Assembly: GCA_003024985.2 (NCBI GenBank)
Contig: PXIH01S0004670.1
Strand: one strand, 5' to 3'
DNA length: 14,376 nucleotides
Source: Euperipatoides rowelli
Taxonomy: Eukaryota; Onychophora; Udeonychophora; Euonychophora; Peripatopsidae
This document shows, piece after piece, positions 1 to 7,790 of the stretch. The notes below the pieces were generated by a model. It saw only the letters and a list, made by a program, of their open reading frames with translations. It made no database searches and was not told the origin of the DNA. The position numbers were made by a program, and so were the translations under genes. The first letter of the stretch is position 1, and every line of letters starts with the position of its first letter.

Positions 1-959
1 TTTATTATTTAAACATTCAATTTTCATTAAGGTTTTTGCCATTGGGTTTGTCCATTTTGAGCTAAGCAAGACAGTGAGTGGAAAATAATTACCTCTCTTG
101 GATACTGATATAGAGTTATACATCACAAAATAAATGAAACTTGGCTCTCTCGTGGCCTGCGATAGACAATACAATCTGCATACAATTTTCATGACTCACA
201 ACATGATTGACCTAGATTGTTTGCAGTTGTAATCAATGAGATGTCAATTCAGCCTGAAACTTGTAGGTCATGTGTAAGGTGAATAGAATTAACGTCTATC
301 TAATCATCGGCTCAGCCAACCAATAAAATGATGACATTGCATCAACATATATCATCAGTTGTTGAAAGTGATGAAAACATTATTGACTCCGGAAAAAATT
401 GATATTGAATTGCAATTAATTCATTTGTATAGTTATTAGCAGTTTTAATATGAGGGTGGGAAGAAACCTTTCACAGAGTTAAAAAAAAAAATTAAAAGAT
501 TTGTGTATAGTTTAGTGTAAGCTACATAGTGATGAACATACTATAACAAATATATATTAAAATTATTGAGTACGTCTACGGAGGAATTTTTGGCCTTAAT
601 TTGAAAACAAACTGTGAAAATTTATTCTCTTATTTTTTTTAAATAAATTAATCTTATTCAATATTATATACAAAAACAACATTTCTCCTCCTTAGCCATT
701 TTCTTTTTAATTAAGACTTACTGTTATTATTTCAATAACATGTTTTAGTCTTCATCTTGAGCCAAATTCTCTGCAAAATGTTTTTATTTTTTTATTTTAT
801 TTTATTCTATCGATATAAGAATGTAATTAGGATGGGTACCTTTCTTCGTAAAAAGTAAATAAATAAAAAATTTCTGGAATTAAATATCAGTATATAACAT
901 TTAAATCTATTTTACAAAATTTACAGTATATTTAATATATTGTTTCAAACTCTTAATTC
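1..959. other. AT-rich non-coding stretch
   Basis: No open frame of useful length is present. The first 400 bases are less repetitive than the rest. They contain a short imperfect inverted repeat (172-185 against 218-230, around the core CTGCA.ACAA) and a chance-level exon-like interval at 227-278, preceded by TTTGCAG and followed by GTGAAT. From about 480 to 959 the sequence is A/T runs and simple AT sequence with nothing recognisable. Confidence 0.7.
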
Positions 960-980
960 TTTTTTTTTTTTTTTTTTTTT
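960..980. repeat. Poly(T) run of 21
   Basis: An uninterrupted T21 tract, the longest homopolymer in the window. On the minus strand it reads as A21, so it could be the tail of an old retroposed copy transcribed from the minus strand, whose body would lie at higher coordinates. No convincing target-site duplication was found around such a copy. Simple slippage is the more economical explanation. Confidence 0.9.
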
Positions 981-1118
981 GAGCGATTTTTTTTATACTT
1001 GTAAATAAGTACGAGAACATAAATTTAAAATTTATTTGTCTTTATTATTATTTAGTTATTCAATTTAGAAATCTATATTGATTAATAAAATTTGTTAAAG
1101 TGAAAAGTAAATAGGATG

Positions 1119-1301
1119 TTACATTGTGGTCAGGAATAGTATATGGTATGCAACAATGTGCAATTTTTTTATTTGTATTTTCTGACAATGAAATCGTTCA
1201 CATTCATTCAATGGATAGTCATGTATGGTGGTTGTAATTTGTTTGCAGATTGTATCATCTAGCTTGGGCTTAAAGTTATCCTTGCCGTCCATCACTTCCA
1301 T
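1119..1301 (-). other. Possible exon or retrocopy fragment, 60 codons, unrecognised
   Basis: A minus-strand open frame of 60 codons whose first 40 or so codons (about 1180-1301) look more like coding sequence than anything else here. The region is visibly less AT-rich than its flanks, the residues are mixed (it begins MEVMDGKDNFKPKLDD), and homopolymers are absent. The last third is AT-rich and reads like ordinary non-coding DNA. No protein family is recognised and no function is proposed. A pyrimidine-rich stretch lies upstream on the minus strand (about 1322-1350), but the nearest AG (GCAAAG) is a poor acceptor. About 140 bases past the stop, the minus strand runs into an A21 tract, which would fit a retrocopy. 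A chance open frame remains the most likely explanation. Confidence 0.15.
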
Positions 1302-2640
1302 ATAAAACTTTGCATTGTTATAGAATATGCAGGAGAGGAGGATTTTAGATTTTGCTTTATCATGGAGATTATGTAAAATAAGGGTTGTATCGATGGATAG
1401 TGATTTGTGTCCAAATTTTCTGATTAATCCATAGTTGACATTTCAGAAAATGATCATACCTGAGACTCATCACCTTTTATGTTTTAATGAATAAAAANTG
1501 TTTATACAAAATTAAAAACACACCCACACACTCTGATTTGATTCAAATGTTTGAATGTGGATTATTGAATGAATTAAACTGTTGAAATGACTATAATTAC
1601 TTCTGCTGTTGAGAGTAATAAAATTAATGATTGCAACAGAATCTTTTCATTCAAAATGATGACTATTTTTTAAATTGAATGGAAATCATTTTTCATTGAA
1701 TGGTAGTGGTATGAAGTGGAATGGAATACTAATAAAAAATTGGTTTTGCAGTTTGCTCAGCTGGCCTGCATAACCTAATGTTGAAATCTAGACATATCAT
1801 GTGATTCTAGACATCCAGTCAAATTTTTAAAAGCAAATGACTTCAGAAATCTAAACGTCATTGTAATTATGTGATTTGTTAAGTCTTCAATGTGAAGAAT
1901 CATTAAACATTATTGTTCACAAAACCAAAGTTGTAGACAGCCAATTACATCCCTGCATCAATATAATTTTACTCAAACTAATGATATAAGACCAGTTCAA
2001 CTAGAGGCCTATTAAATCAACCTGGTATGACCTGGTTCTTGCTGCTGTTAGAGGCAGATATTCCAAGACTAAATGGAGTATTGATTATTTATTTGGAGCA
2101 TTCCTTATTGTATTAGCTAGACTTTATTTCAATGAAAATTTAAAAAAAAAAGAATATCAACGTATTGATTATTCTATGCAATTGTATATTTTCATTCATA
2201 AATGTTTTAAACTTATCAGAGTAAATAAGTGGAATTATTATTATTTTTTTTTTTTTTGTTCTTTAATTATACTTGAATAATTTGATTAATAAAATAAATG
2301 CTTTTATTTCTTGTTGTTCATTGGATTGAATAAAATCTGTTTATATAAAAAAGTAATTTTGCATTCCTCTTTGATCTCAATATAAATGAGGTTCACGTAA
2401 TAATGATTACAAATTAAAAAAAGAAAAACATACACATGAATAAAACTCAAATTAAAGCTGAAGAAATATGATTTCTTTGAAAAAAAAAAAAAAATACAAC
2501 TTTCTTTATGTTATTATTCCAAATTTTTTTTAAAAAAAATGATTCGATTTTTCTCCAGGCATTCTTAAAATAAAGCAAAAGTAAGAAAAAAAAATACATT
2601 ATTTTAAATATTTTAATAAAAATGGAAGCATTTATATAAG
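1302..2640. other. AT-rich non-coding stretch
   Basis: No gene seen. It contains an ambiguous base at 1498, a T14 run (2244-2257), and A-runs near 2480 and 2590. A slightly GC-richer patch near 2020-2070 carries the short direct repeat ACCTGGT twice. The right end borders the hAT-type element. Confidence 0.7.
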
Positions 2641-2677
2641 CAGGGTTTCTTCACCTAGTGGTCGTGATCCAAAATTG
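2641..2677 (+). repeat. Left terminal inverted repeat of the hAT-type MITE
   Basis: It starts CAGGGTTTCTTCACC and continues through GATCCAAAATTG. It pairs with 3053-3090 with several mismatches and one length difference. A GGGTCGC motif follows just inside the arm and is repeated near 2700. Confidence 0.8.
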
Positions 2678-3052
2678 GGTCGCTTGGCATATTTTGTGGG
2701 TCGCATAATATTTGCAACAAAAATAATATTTTAACATCTGTATTTGCGTCATTACAGAAAGGGCTTACAGAATGTGTCAAAGTTATCAAGATAAATCACC
2801 TCTCGATTTTCATAGGGTTGGGGCATAGTGGATTTTACATGTAGTTGGGGTTAGGCGTCAGAGTAGCGGTAAAGTTAGGACTGTAAATAAAAAAAAATTA
2901 AGGCTGCTATTCTTCTTGATCATGTTACTGAATGGGACTTAGCCCTTCCAGTTTCTAGGCGCTCTTGTCATTGTAAGAGAGTCAGCCATTTTCTAGACAC
3001 CAAATATGTTGGATGTACTTGCTGTCGGGCATTCTATTTGGTTGCTATTACA

Positions 3053-3090
3053 CAATTTGGGTCGCAATCCAAAAAGGTTAAGAAACGCTG
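3053..3090 (-). repeat. Right terminal inverted repeat of the hAT-type MITE
   Basis: Read on the minus strand it starts CAGCGTTTCTTAACC and includes GCGACCCAAATTG. It is the counterpart of 2641-2677. Confidence 0.8.
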
Positions 3091-4161
3091 ATATAAACTA
3101 TTGCAGTTTATAACAAAGATGAAATTGATATTTAAAATCTATTATCAACAAAACAAAAGCCTGTCATTTCTTAAAAAATGTTAGGAACCATTTATTTTTT
3201 ACCACTATCTTCCCCCTTCCTAACTAACTTTATCTCATCCTCCCTTTTTCTTTAGATCATATCCTATCCTGAAAGATTTTACCAGCATTCAGAACTAACA
3301 GTACTGAACTTACTAAATATATTAAAACCTATTAGAAATGTTGGGAACTATTAGGCCTGAGCTACATATGACACAGCTGAACGTATGGTGAAGCTAATAA
3401 TTTTTAAAACATATAGCTTTCAATAGGACATAACACACAGAAAAAAGTATTGATTCATATTGCAATGCATTGCTCTGTGCTCGAAAAAATAGAGATAATG
3501 TTTTAAAAGTTGTGTTTTGGAATTAACGCCAAGTTTTTAAAAACTTTGTTTTCAATGAAAGTCAAAGCACACTATATTACTTGCAATGGAGACATTTTGA
3601 TAATCTCCATCTTGATGTAGGTCGTAAATAGAAATAGGTTTTACCAGTATGATATCTAAATCAAGAAAATTAAGAAGAAAAATAATATGAACTCTAGGCT
3701 GTTTGTATTGTAAATATATCTGCATATTTTTTAGTGCACTGCACCACTAACAAGAAGTTTACAGTGTAGCACAGGCTTAAAAGACTTCATTTTACCTGGT
3801 GCCAAATTCAGTGTATAATTTTGCAAACTTTAATCTCTCAATTACCTTTAGTTTAGTTGTTGAAAGTAAAAATACATTAATATTTGTAATATATCTCATT
3901 CTATTCCCTTGCCAGTTATTGTGACATGAGTCTAAGTACAATGAATGGTTAATTACTTAATCTATTGATTTGTGCAACTGTTTTCCTGTCCCCCACATTC
4001 ACACTATTAGTATATCTTAGCCATTTATGTAATATTAACTATAATTGTTTAGAATGTGGATTTATCCCATTGTCTCTAGTTTGGTGGGGTGTGTTAATGA
4101 ATGAGCAGTTAATTTTTTAATATTTAGAAAAGGATGCCAGATGAAACCACCATTTTATCAA
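3091..4161. other. AT-rich non-coding stretch
   Basis: No gene is supported. The one notable item is the acceptor-like signal at 3221-3255 with a short open frame behind it, listed separately. A small inverted repeat TTAGTG/CACTAA with an 8-base loop lies at about 3732-3751. Otherwise it is mixed AT-rich sequence without repeats that I can recognise. Confidence 0.65.
3221..3354 (+). other. Splice-acceptor-like site with a 32-codon open frame
   Basis: TAACTAAC (3221-3228) matches an animal branch-point consensus. It is followed by a pyrimidine-rich tract ending TTTTTCTTTAG (AG at 3254-3255), with the presumptive branch A about 28 bases before the AG. Directly after the AG, one frame is open for 32 codons (begins IISYPERFYQHSELTVL) up to TAG at 3352-3354. 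The acceptor's own TAG is in frame, so the frame could be used only after splicing. This would suit a small terminal exon. No partner exon or homology is recognised, and signals of this kind do occur by chance in a window of this size. Confidence 0.15.
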
Positions 4162-4203
4162 ATTCTGCAAATACACTTAAAGTGTATTTGCAGAATACAC
4201 TTT
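4162..4203. repeat. Perfect 35-bp palindrome with an overlapping alternative hairpin
   Basis: Bases 4162-4178 (ATTCTGCAAATACACTT) are followed by one A and then by their exact reverse complement at 4180-4196, giving a 17-bp stem with a single central base. The right half also pairs with the sequence after it: AAAGTGTATT (4179-4188) and AATACACTTT (4194-4203) form a perfect 10-bp stem with loop TGCAG. The two foldings exclude each other. No target duplication flanks the structure, so it is not obviously a transposon end. Template switching during replication is a plausible origin. Confidence 0.9.
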
Positions 4204-4970
4204 GAATGTATGACCAGTTTAATCCTGCAGTCGTCTTGGTATTTATTAAATACATAATTCATTTTTAAAAATTAATTTCTTGCTAATGCGCTTAGCTAGA
4301 ATATTATACAGACTTATTGCTCCTAAATTAATGAGTTTTTTCATCTGTCAATTAGCTGGTATTGTGATGGGAAGGAATATATTGATTTCCATTGATTTCA
4401 TTTTTCAAATACACCGCGACGACTCGCGTTAGTATTTCATTCGGGTAGCTGTAATTTAAATAATATAAAACATTTATGAACGAACTTATACATTTTCTGA
4501 ATAAAAATTTAATGCTTATTTCAAATATCAAAACCAAAAAATTCTAGCTCTAACAACAGAGAAGCGTCAATTAAAAATATAAGAAGAACTGGCTTTTTAG
4601 TTTTCTTTTTTTTTATTGCGACTTTTACAAATAAATTCAGAAAAAAAATATATCTTTGCTGAATTTTTTTTTTTTAATATCATAAAATTGCTGATAAAAA
4701 ATATAACACTGTATATAGCAAATTCAATTTGATAGTGTAGGTATCAAGATTAGACTAAAAATAAATGATAAGTAATTAAAAGAAAAACATAATTATGCCT
4801 TTAAATTGAAAGGATTTTTTTGCAAAGAGTTAATCAGAAAAATAATTTACAAATTTCACTTAAATTTTAAGGTATCCTCACATTATTCTATGATATTTGT
4901 TCTCCTATTTTTTTTTTTTGTTATAAAGATTAATAATAACAACTACAATAGTAGATTGCTTTTTTTTTTT
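4204..4970. other. AT-rich non-coding stretch
   Basis: No gene seen. A CpG-dense 14-bp hairpin lies at 4415-4428. The rest is AT-rich with T and A runs (about 4606-4615, 4665-4675, 4909-4919). Short open frames on both strands here are explained by low sequence complexity. Confidence 0.65.
4415..4428. other. CpG-dense short hairpin
   Basis: CGCGA, loop CGAC, TCGCG: a perfect 5-bp stem carrying five CpG dinucleotides in 14 bases, in a region otherwise almost free of CpG. No function is recognised. Confidence 0.5.
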
Positions 4971-4974
4971 CCAA

Positions 4975-5430
4975 AACACTCTTTGTCTCACACCTTTTAC
5001 CAACCTGGTTCCATTTTGGACCCAGGTTTATTTTTGTTACTGTGTTCGCAGTATTACTTTTTTCAATGATTTTGGAACATGTTAATATCATTGGGATGCT
5101 TGTTTTAATTTATATTAATGTTAATTGTAAAGTAGAACTTCAATTAATACCAAAATCAAATGTCTGAGAGAAACATTAAAGGTTACATATATTAGCAAGC
5201 TGGGTCCATGTTGGACCCCCTAACAGTTTTTAAATGTTTCATTTCATTAGAGATCATAAATACAAAAAAAAAAAAAAAAGAGGGCGCCTCCTGTACTTAG
5301 ATTGAAAAAAAAACCTTAATAAACAGTTACATAAGAGATGATCTGTGACAACCTGCATTCACTTTGAAAATAATCCAAAATATAAGCCATGGGTGCAAGA
5401 ATGGACCCAGGGTGGTAAACAAAGGGTTAA
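4975..5430. mobile_element. Degenerate TTAA-type MITE candidate with internal palindromic repeats
   Basis: The right end is TTAA (5427-5430) preceded inward by a sequence that reads CCCTTTGTTTACCACCCTGG on the opposite strand. The left side has CTTTGT (4981-4986) and then TTTACCAACCTGG (4996-5008), which aligns to the right end after a 10-base insertion. The match continues through TTCCATTTTGGACCC against GTCCATTCTTGCACCC, giving arms of roughly 35 bp. TTAACCCTTT ends are typical of piggyBac-like MITEs. The left TTAA is not preserved. Inside are an A16 run (5264-5279) and a third copy of the GGGTCCA/TGGACCC motif. There is no coding capacity. Confidence 0.4.
5002..5426. repeat. Three dispersed copies of a TGGGTCCA-n-TGGACCCA palindrome
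   Basis: The copies lie at about 5005-5025 (TGGTTCCATTTTGGACCCAG), 5201-5219 (TGGGTCCATGTTGGACCCC) and 5390-5411 (TGGGTGCAAGAATGGACCCA). Each is an interrupted palindrome with 7-8 bp arms, and the third is best compared on the opposite strand. Spacing is about 195 and 190 bases. The even spacing suggests either remnants of tandem units or two terminal copies and one subterminal copy within one element. Confidence 0.6.
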
Positions 5431-5901
5431 TGAAACAATTGTCTTTCAGGCTTATAATCTTGAGGAGTAACAAATTTTTTCATACTCTATTTTGAAACAA
5501 AAGGATTAATATATTGAATATCTTACATCTTATTTGGAATATGATTGTGGACCGAAGCCAGTAACAGCGCCCTCTAGCGGGCTTAATCAAAACTTGTTTT
5601 TCTCTCTCTCTAAGATCATTGTGATATAACGGGCTTAAAAGATCAGCAAGGGAACTTTTTTTAGAAACTTTAACTGGTGTTTTCTCTTAGATAAAAAGGG
5701 CTTAAACAAAAAAAAATGTTTGATGCCCATGTAATGGCCTTATTCGCTAGTTTTTGTTAAACAGTTTTAGTGGATGGTCAAACTCTGGACATCTGATTTA
5801 GTCATTTTTATAGAATAATGTTCTATATAAAATACAGCATGAGAGGAAATATGTTTCTATTAAAAATAATTTTATTTTAATCTTTCAACTAGCAAATTTG
5901 T
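5431..5901. other. Non-coding stretch with a weak GGGCTTAA repeat
   Basis: GGGCTTAA occurs at 5579-5586, 5631-5638 and 5698-5705. The first two intervals each contain a TCTCT..TAAGAT or TCTCTTAGAT segment, so this may be a badly worn tandem repeat with a unit of 52-67 bp. No gene is seen. Confidence 0.45.
5565..5580 (-). promoter_or_regulatory. CTCF-like motif
   Basis: Read on the minus strand the 16 bases are CCGCTAGAGGGCGCTG. This differs at one core position from the vertebrate-type CTCF consensus CCASYAGRKGGCRS. The GC-rich word stands out from AT-rich surroundings. Similar words also occur inside transposons, and whether this organism's CTCF has this specificity is unknown. A motif match alone is weak evidence of binding. 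Confidence 0.25.
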
Positions 5902-6337
5902 TATCATGAAATTCATAATTTTCCATGATCATGAATAAGATATTCACTTCAGGTAATAGTAAAAATCTTAAAAGGTTTAGCTGTGAAAAAAAAATTCAAG
6001 ATGCAAAAAAGGAAAAAAAAAATTCATGAACATAAATTTTATTTATGGATGCAAATTTATGATTTTCACATGTCACTGATATGCTGTCACTTTATTGGGC
6101 ACTGTGTAAAAAATCCCATAAAAGCTGGCAGTATAAAACTTTTAAAGTGAAACTATAAAAATCATCAAATTATATGACTATAAATGATGTAATCATATCA
6201 TTTATCACTTACAGTATATACCTGCACTTTACACTGTATTTTGTAAAACTTCAATAAGAGTTGGCAGTGATAAAAATATAAAAAAATGCTAAGATGAAAA
6301 TCATGTATTTGCATGACCATAAATCATGCAATCACTC
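5902..6337. repeat. Diverged duplicated unit with an inverted partial copy
   Basis: Two head-to-tail copies of a unit of about 100 bp lie at 6100-6199 and 6232-6337 (offset 132). Both begin CACTGT and then share GTAAAA, TGGCAGT, ATAAAA, AAAATCAT, ATGAC.ATAAAT.ATG and AATCA in order. A third, partial direct copy is visible at about 5902-5948 (ATGAAATTCAT, CATGATCATGAAT, TTCACTTC). The segment 6041-6068 is an inverted match to 6295-6324 (TGAAAATCAT..ATTTGCAT..CCATAAAT). No target duplication or known family is recognised. It may be a decayed foldback or satellite-derived element. Confidence 0.55.
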
Positions 6338-7094
6338 ACCTGTCTCTAAATATTTTCAATCAAAATTACACTTTTTACAAATCTCACAATAACCAGCCTT
6401 AAAAAAAACAAATTCAAAGTTCAAGCACTGGGAATAACAACAGCTAACTGCTTCCATGTTTAAGGGGGGATGTATGCAAAAAGTACAGGTTCATAAAAAA
6501 AAAATTACTGTGGCCACAATTTTTTATCTAGAACTTTGGAAACTTGGTACACTTATTAAATAGGTTGTAAAGTATTTCATTATTATCCTCCATAAATTGG
6601 CGGCAATACAGTAATTTAAATTAATGCCCTATTCGTTTCATAAAGATACACTTTTCAGTATTATTATTTGAGGTACTGGTATTTGAATAATTTTTGCACT
6701 GGAGTACTTACCATTGCATACTATCAACCAATGAAAAAGAAATAAAATTGAAATAAAACTATAAATCTATGCTTTTTTTTTTAATTATATTGAACAAATG
6801 CTTAAAAATTAAAAAAACTTTACCTACAATTGATGCATTTATATTCTTTAGAATTTCATAATTATTCGTTAAAATATACATCTATGTGTCCTAAGCAAGA
6901 GAAATATGTACTTTTATAATGAAAAATGACCATTTGAGAAAATCGCATTTGAAAATATTAAAGAAAAAAAAGTTACCTAGCGTTTTCTCAGCACCTAATT
7001 TATATACAGTATATTATATTTTTAAACACTTCCATAACTGAAATGGTCTTAAAAATTTGTCATGATACACACAATGCATCAGAGATTCATAACC
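6338..7094. other. AT-rich non-coding stretch
   Basis: No gene seen. It contains a 10-bp palindrome TGTGGCCACA (6509-6518). A perfect donor-like GTAAGT lies on the minus strand (about 6706-6711 in plus coordinates), without a believable exon beside it. Otherwise AT-rich. Confidence 0.65.
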
Positions 7095-7153
7095 TTTGAG
7101 CGCTTGCGCTCAAAATTTTAACATGAGCGGTCATGTGTCGTAAAAATTACGAC
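7095..7153. repeat. Three near-contiguous short hairpins
   Basis: Hairpin 1: TTTGAGCGC, TT, GCGCTCAAA (7095-7114), a perfect 9-bp stem. Hairpin 2: ACATGA, GCGG, TCATGT (7121-7136), a perfect 6-bp stem. Hairpin 3: GTCGTAA, AAA, TTACGAC (7137-7153), a perfect 7-bp stem that abuts hairpin 2 and extends by ATG/CAT beyond one mismatch to 7133-7157. GAGCG occurs in both of the first two. CpG and GC content are far above the surroundings. It could be a transposon-end relic, a structured RNA or a protein-binding array. No known family is recognised. Confidence 0.75.
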
Positions 7154-7375
7154 TCATAGAATCTTCTGTATAAAAGTTCCCAAATATGTGTAATAATGAA
7201 ATGATTACACTTATTTATGTTCTATTTAATGTCAGGAATTTAATTATATAAAGAAAAGAAAATTCTAATAAACAGTTTTTTTTTTTTGTGTGATTATATT
7301 TCTAATAGCTGTATTAGGCTATGTTCAGATAATACATTGTTATATATTTCAAAATCTATAACAGCCTATGTATTT

Positions 7376-7790
7376 ACAGATTTTTTAATAAGTTTTTTTT
7401 TTTGACATTTTGTTGCCTTTCTGTCTGAATTGATAAGCTTTTTATTTTGATTGACAACATTTTGTTGCCTTTCTGTCGATTTTTGATAAGCTGTTTTTTT
7501 ATTGAATGGCCATTTTTGCTGCCTTTCTGTCTGATTTGATAAACTTTTTTTTAACTGGACATTTTGTTGCCTTTCTGCCTGATTTGATAAGCTTTTTTTT
7601 TGATTGAGTGGACATTTTGTTACCTTTGTCTGATTTAATAATTTTTTTTTTTGGATTGACTGGACGTTTTGTTGCCTTTCTGTCTGATTTAATAAGCCTT
7701 TTTTTTTTTTTGGTTAGAAGAATGCACATTTTTTTTTTAGTTTGTGTTCATTGACTAAGGTTTTGTTGACTTTCTGTTTAATTTTCTATG
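7376..7790. repeat. Minisatellite, about 52-bp unit, about six good copies
   Basis: The unit runs approximately GACATTTTGTTGCCTTTCTG, then TCTGATTTGATAAGC, then a T-run and a GATTGA-like spacer. The CATTTT of successive copies begins at 7406, 7458, 7511, 7560, 7613 and 7665, giving steps of 52, 53, 49, 53 and 52. A half copy precedes (about 7376-7402), and a truncated copy plus a diverged one (GTTTTGTTGACTTTCTGT, 7760-7777) follow. Copies differ by point changes and T-run length. On the minus strand four copies stay in one frame from 7729 to 7499, encoding a Lys-rich repeat (KLIKSDRKATK-like). This is probably a by-product. Confidence 0.9.

Larger units (their letters stand above)
2641..3090. 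mobile_element. Non-autonomous hAT-type DNA transposon (MITE), 450 bp
   Basis: The element is bounded by imperfect terminal inverted repeats of about 38 bp. The left end starts CAGGGTTTCTTCACC. The right end, read on the opposite strand, starts CAGCGTTTCTTAACC. After a short variable stretch both ends carry a GGGTCGC/GCGACCC-like core. CAG-NGTTTCT-ACC ends with such a core are characteristic of Charlie/MER5-like hAT elements. The flanks look like a worn 8-bp target duplication: TATATAAG (2633-2640) and ATATAAAC (3091-3098), aligning 6 of 7 when shifted by one base. The 375-bp interior has no long open frame, so it must have been moved by a transposase encoded elsewhere. The interior is less AT-rich than the surroundings, as expected of inserted DNA. 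Confidence 0.82.

Noticed and set aside
1498-1498. Ambiguous base 'n'
   Set aside because: A draft-assembly or base-call artefact of no biological meaning.
4352-4537. Minus-strand open frame of 61 codons
   Set aside because: AT-driven composition with no domain, no start context and no homology that I recognise. It merely spans the CpG hairpin.
4806-5069. Plus-strand open frame of 87 codons, Phe-rich
   Set aside because: The hydrophobic look comes from T-runs. It overlaps the degenerate TTAA element.
5592-5620. Pyrimidine tract TTTTTCTCTCTCTCTAAG resembling a splice acceptor
   Set aside because: Two of three frames stop within a few codons and the third soon after. It reads better as a TC microsatellite.
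6700-6720. Perfect GTAAGT donor on the minus strand
   Set aside because: The adjacent upstream sequence is T-rich with no convincing exon or acceptor. One perfect hexamer is expected by chance in this window.
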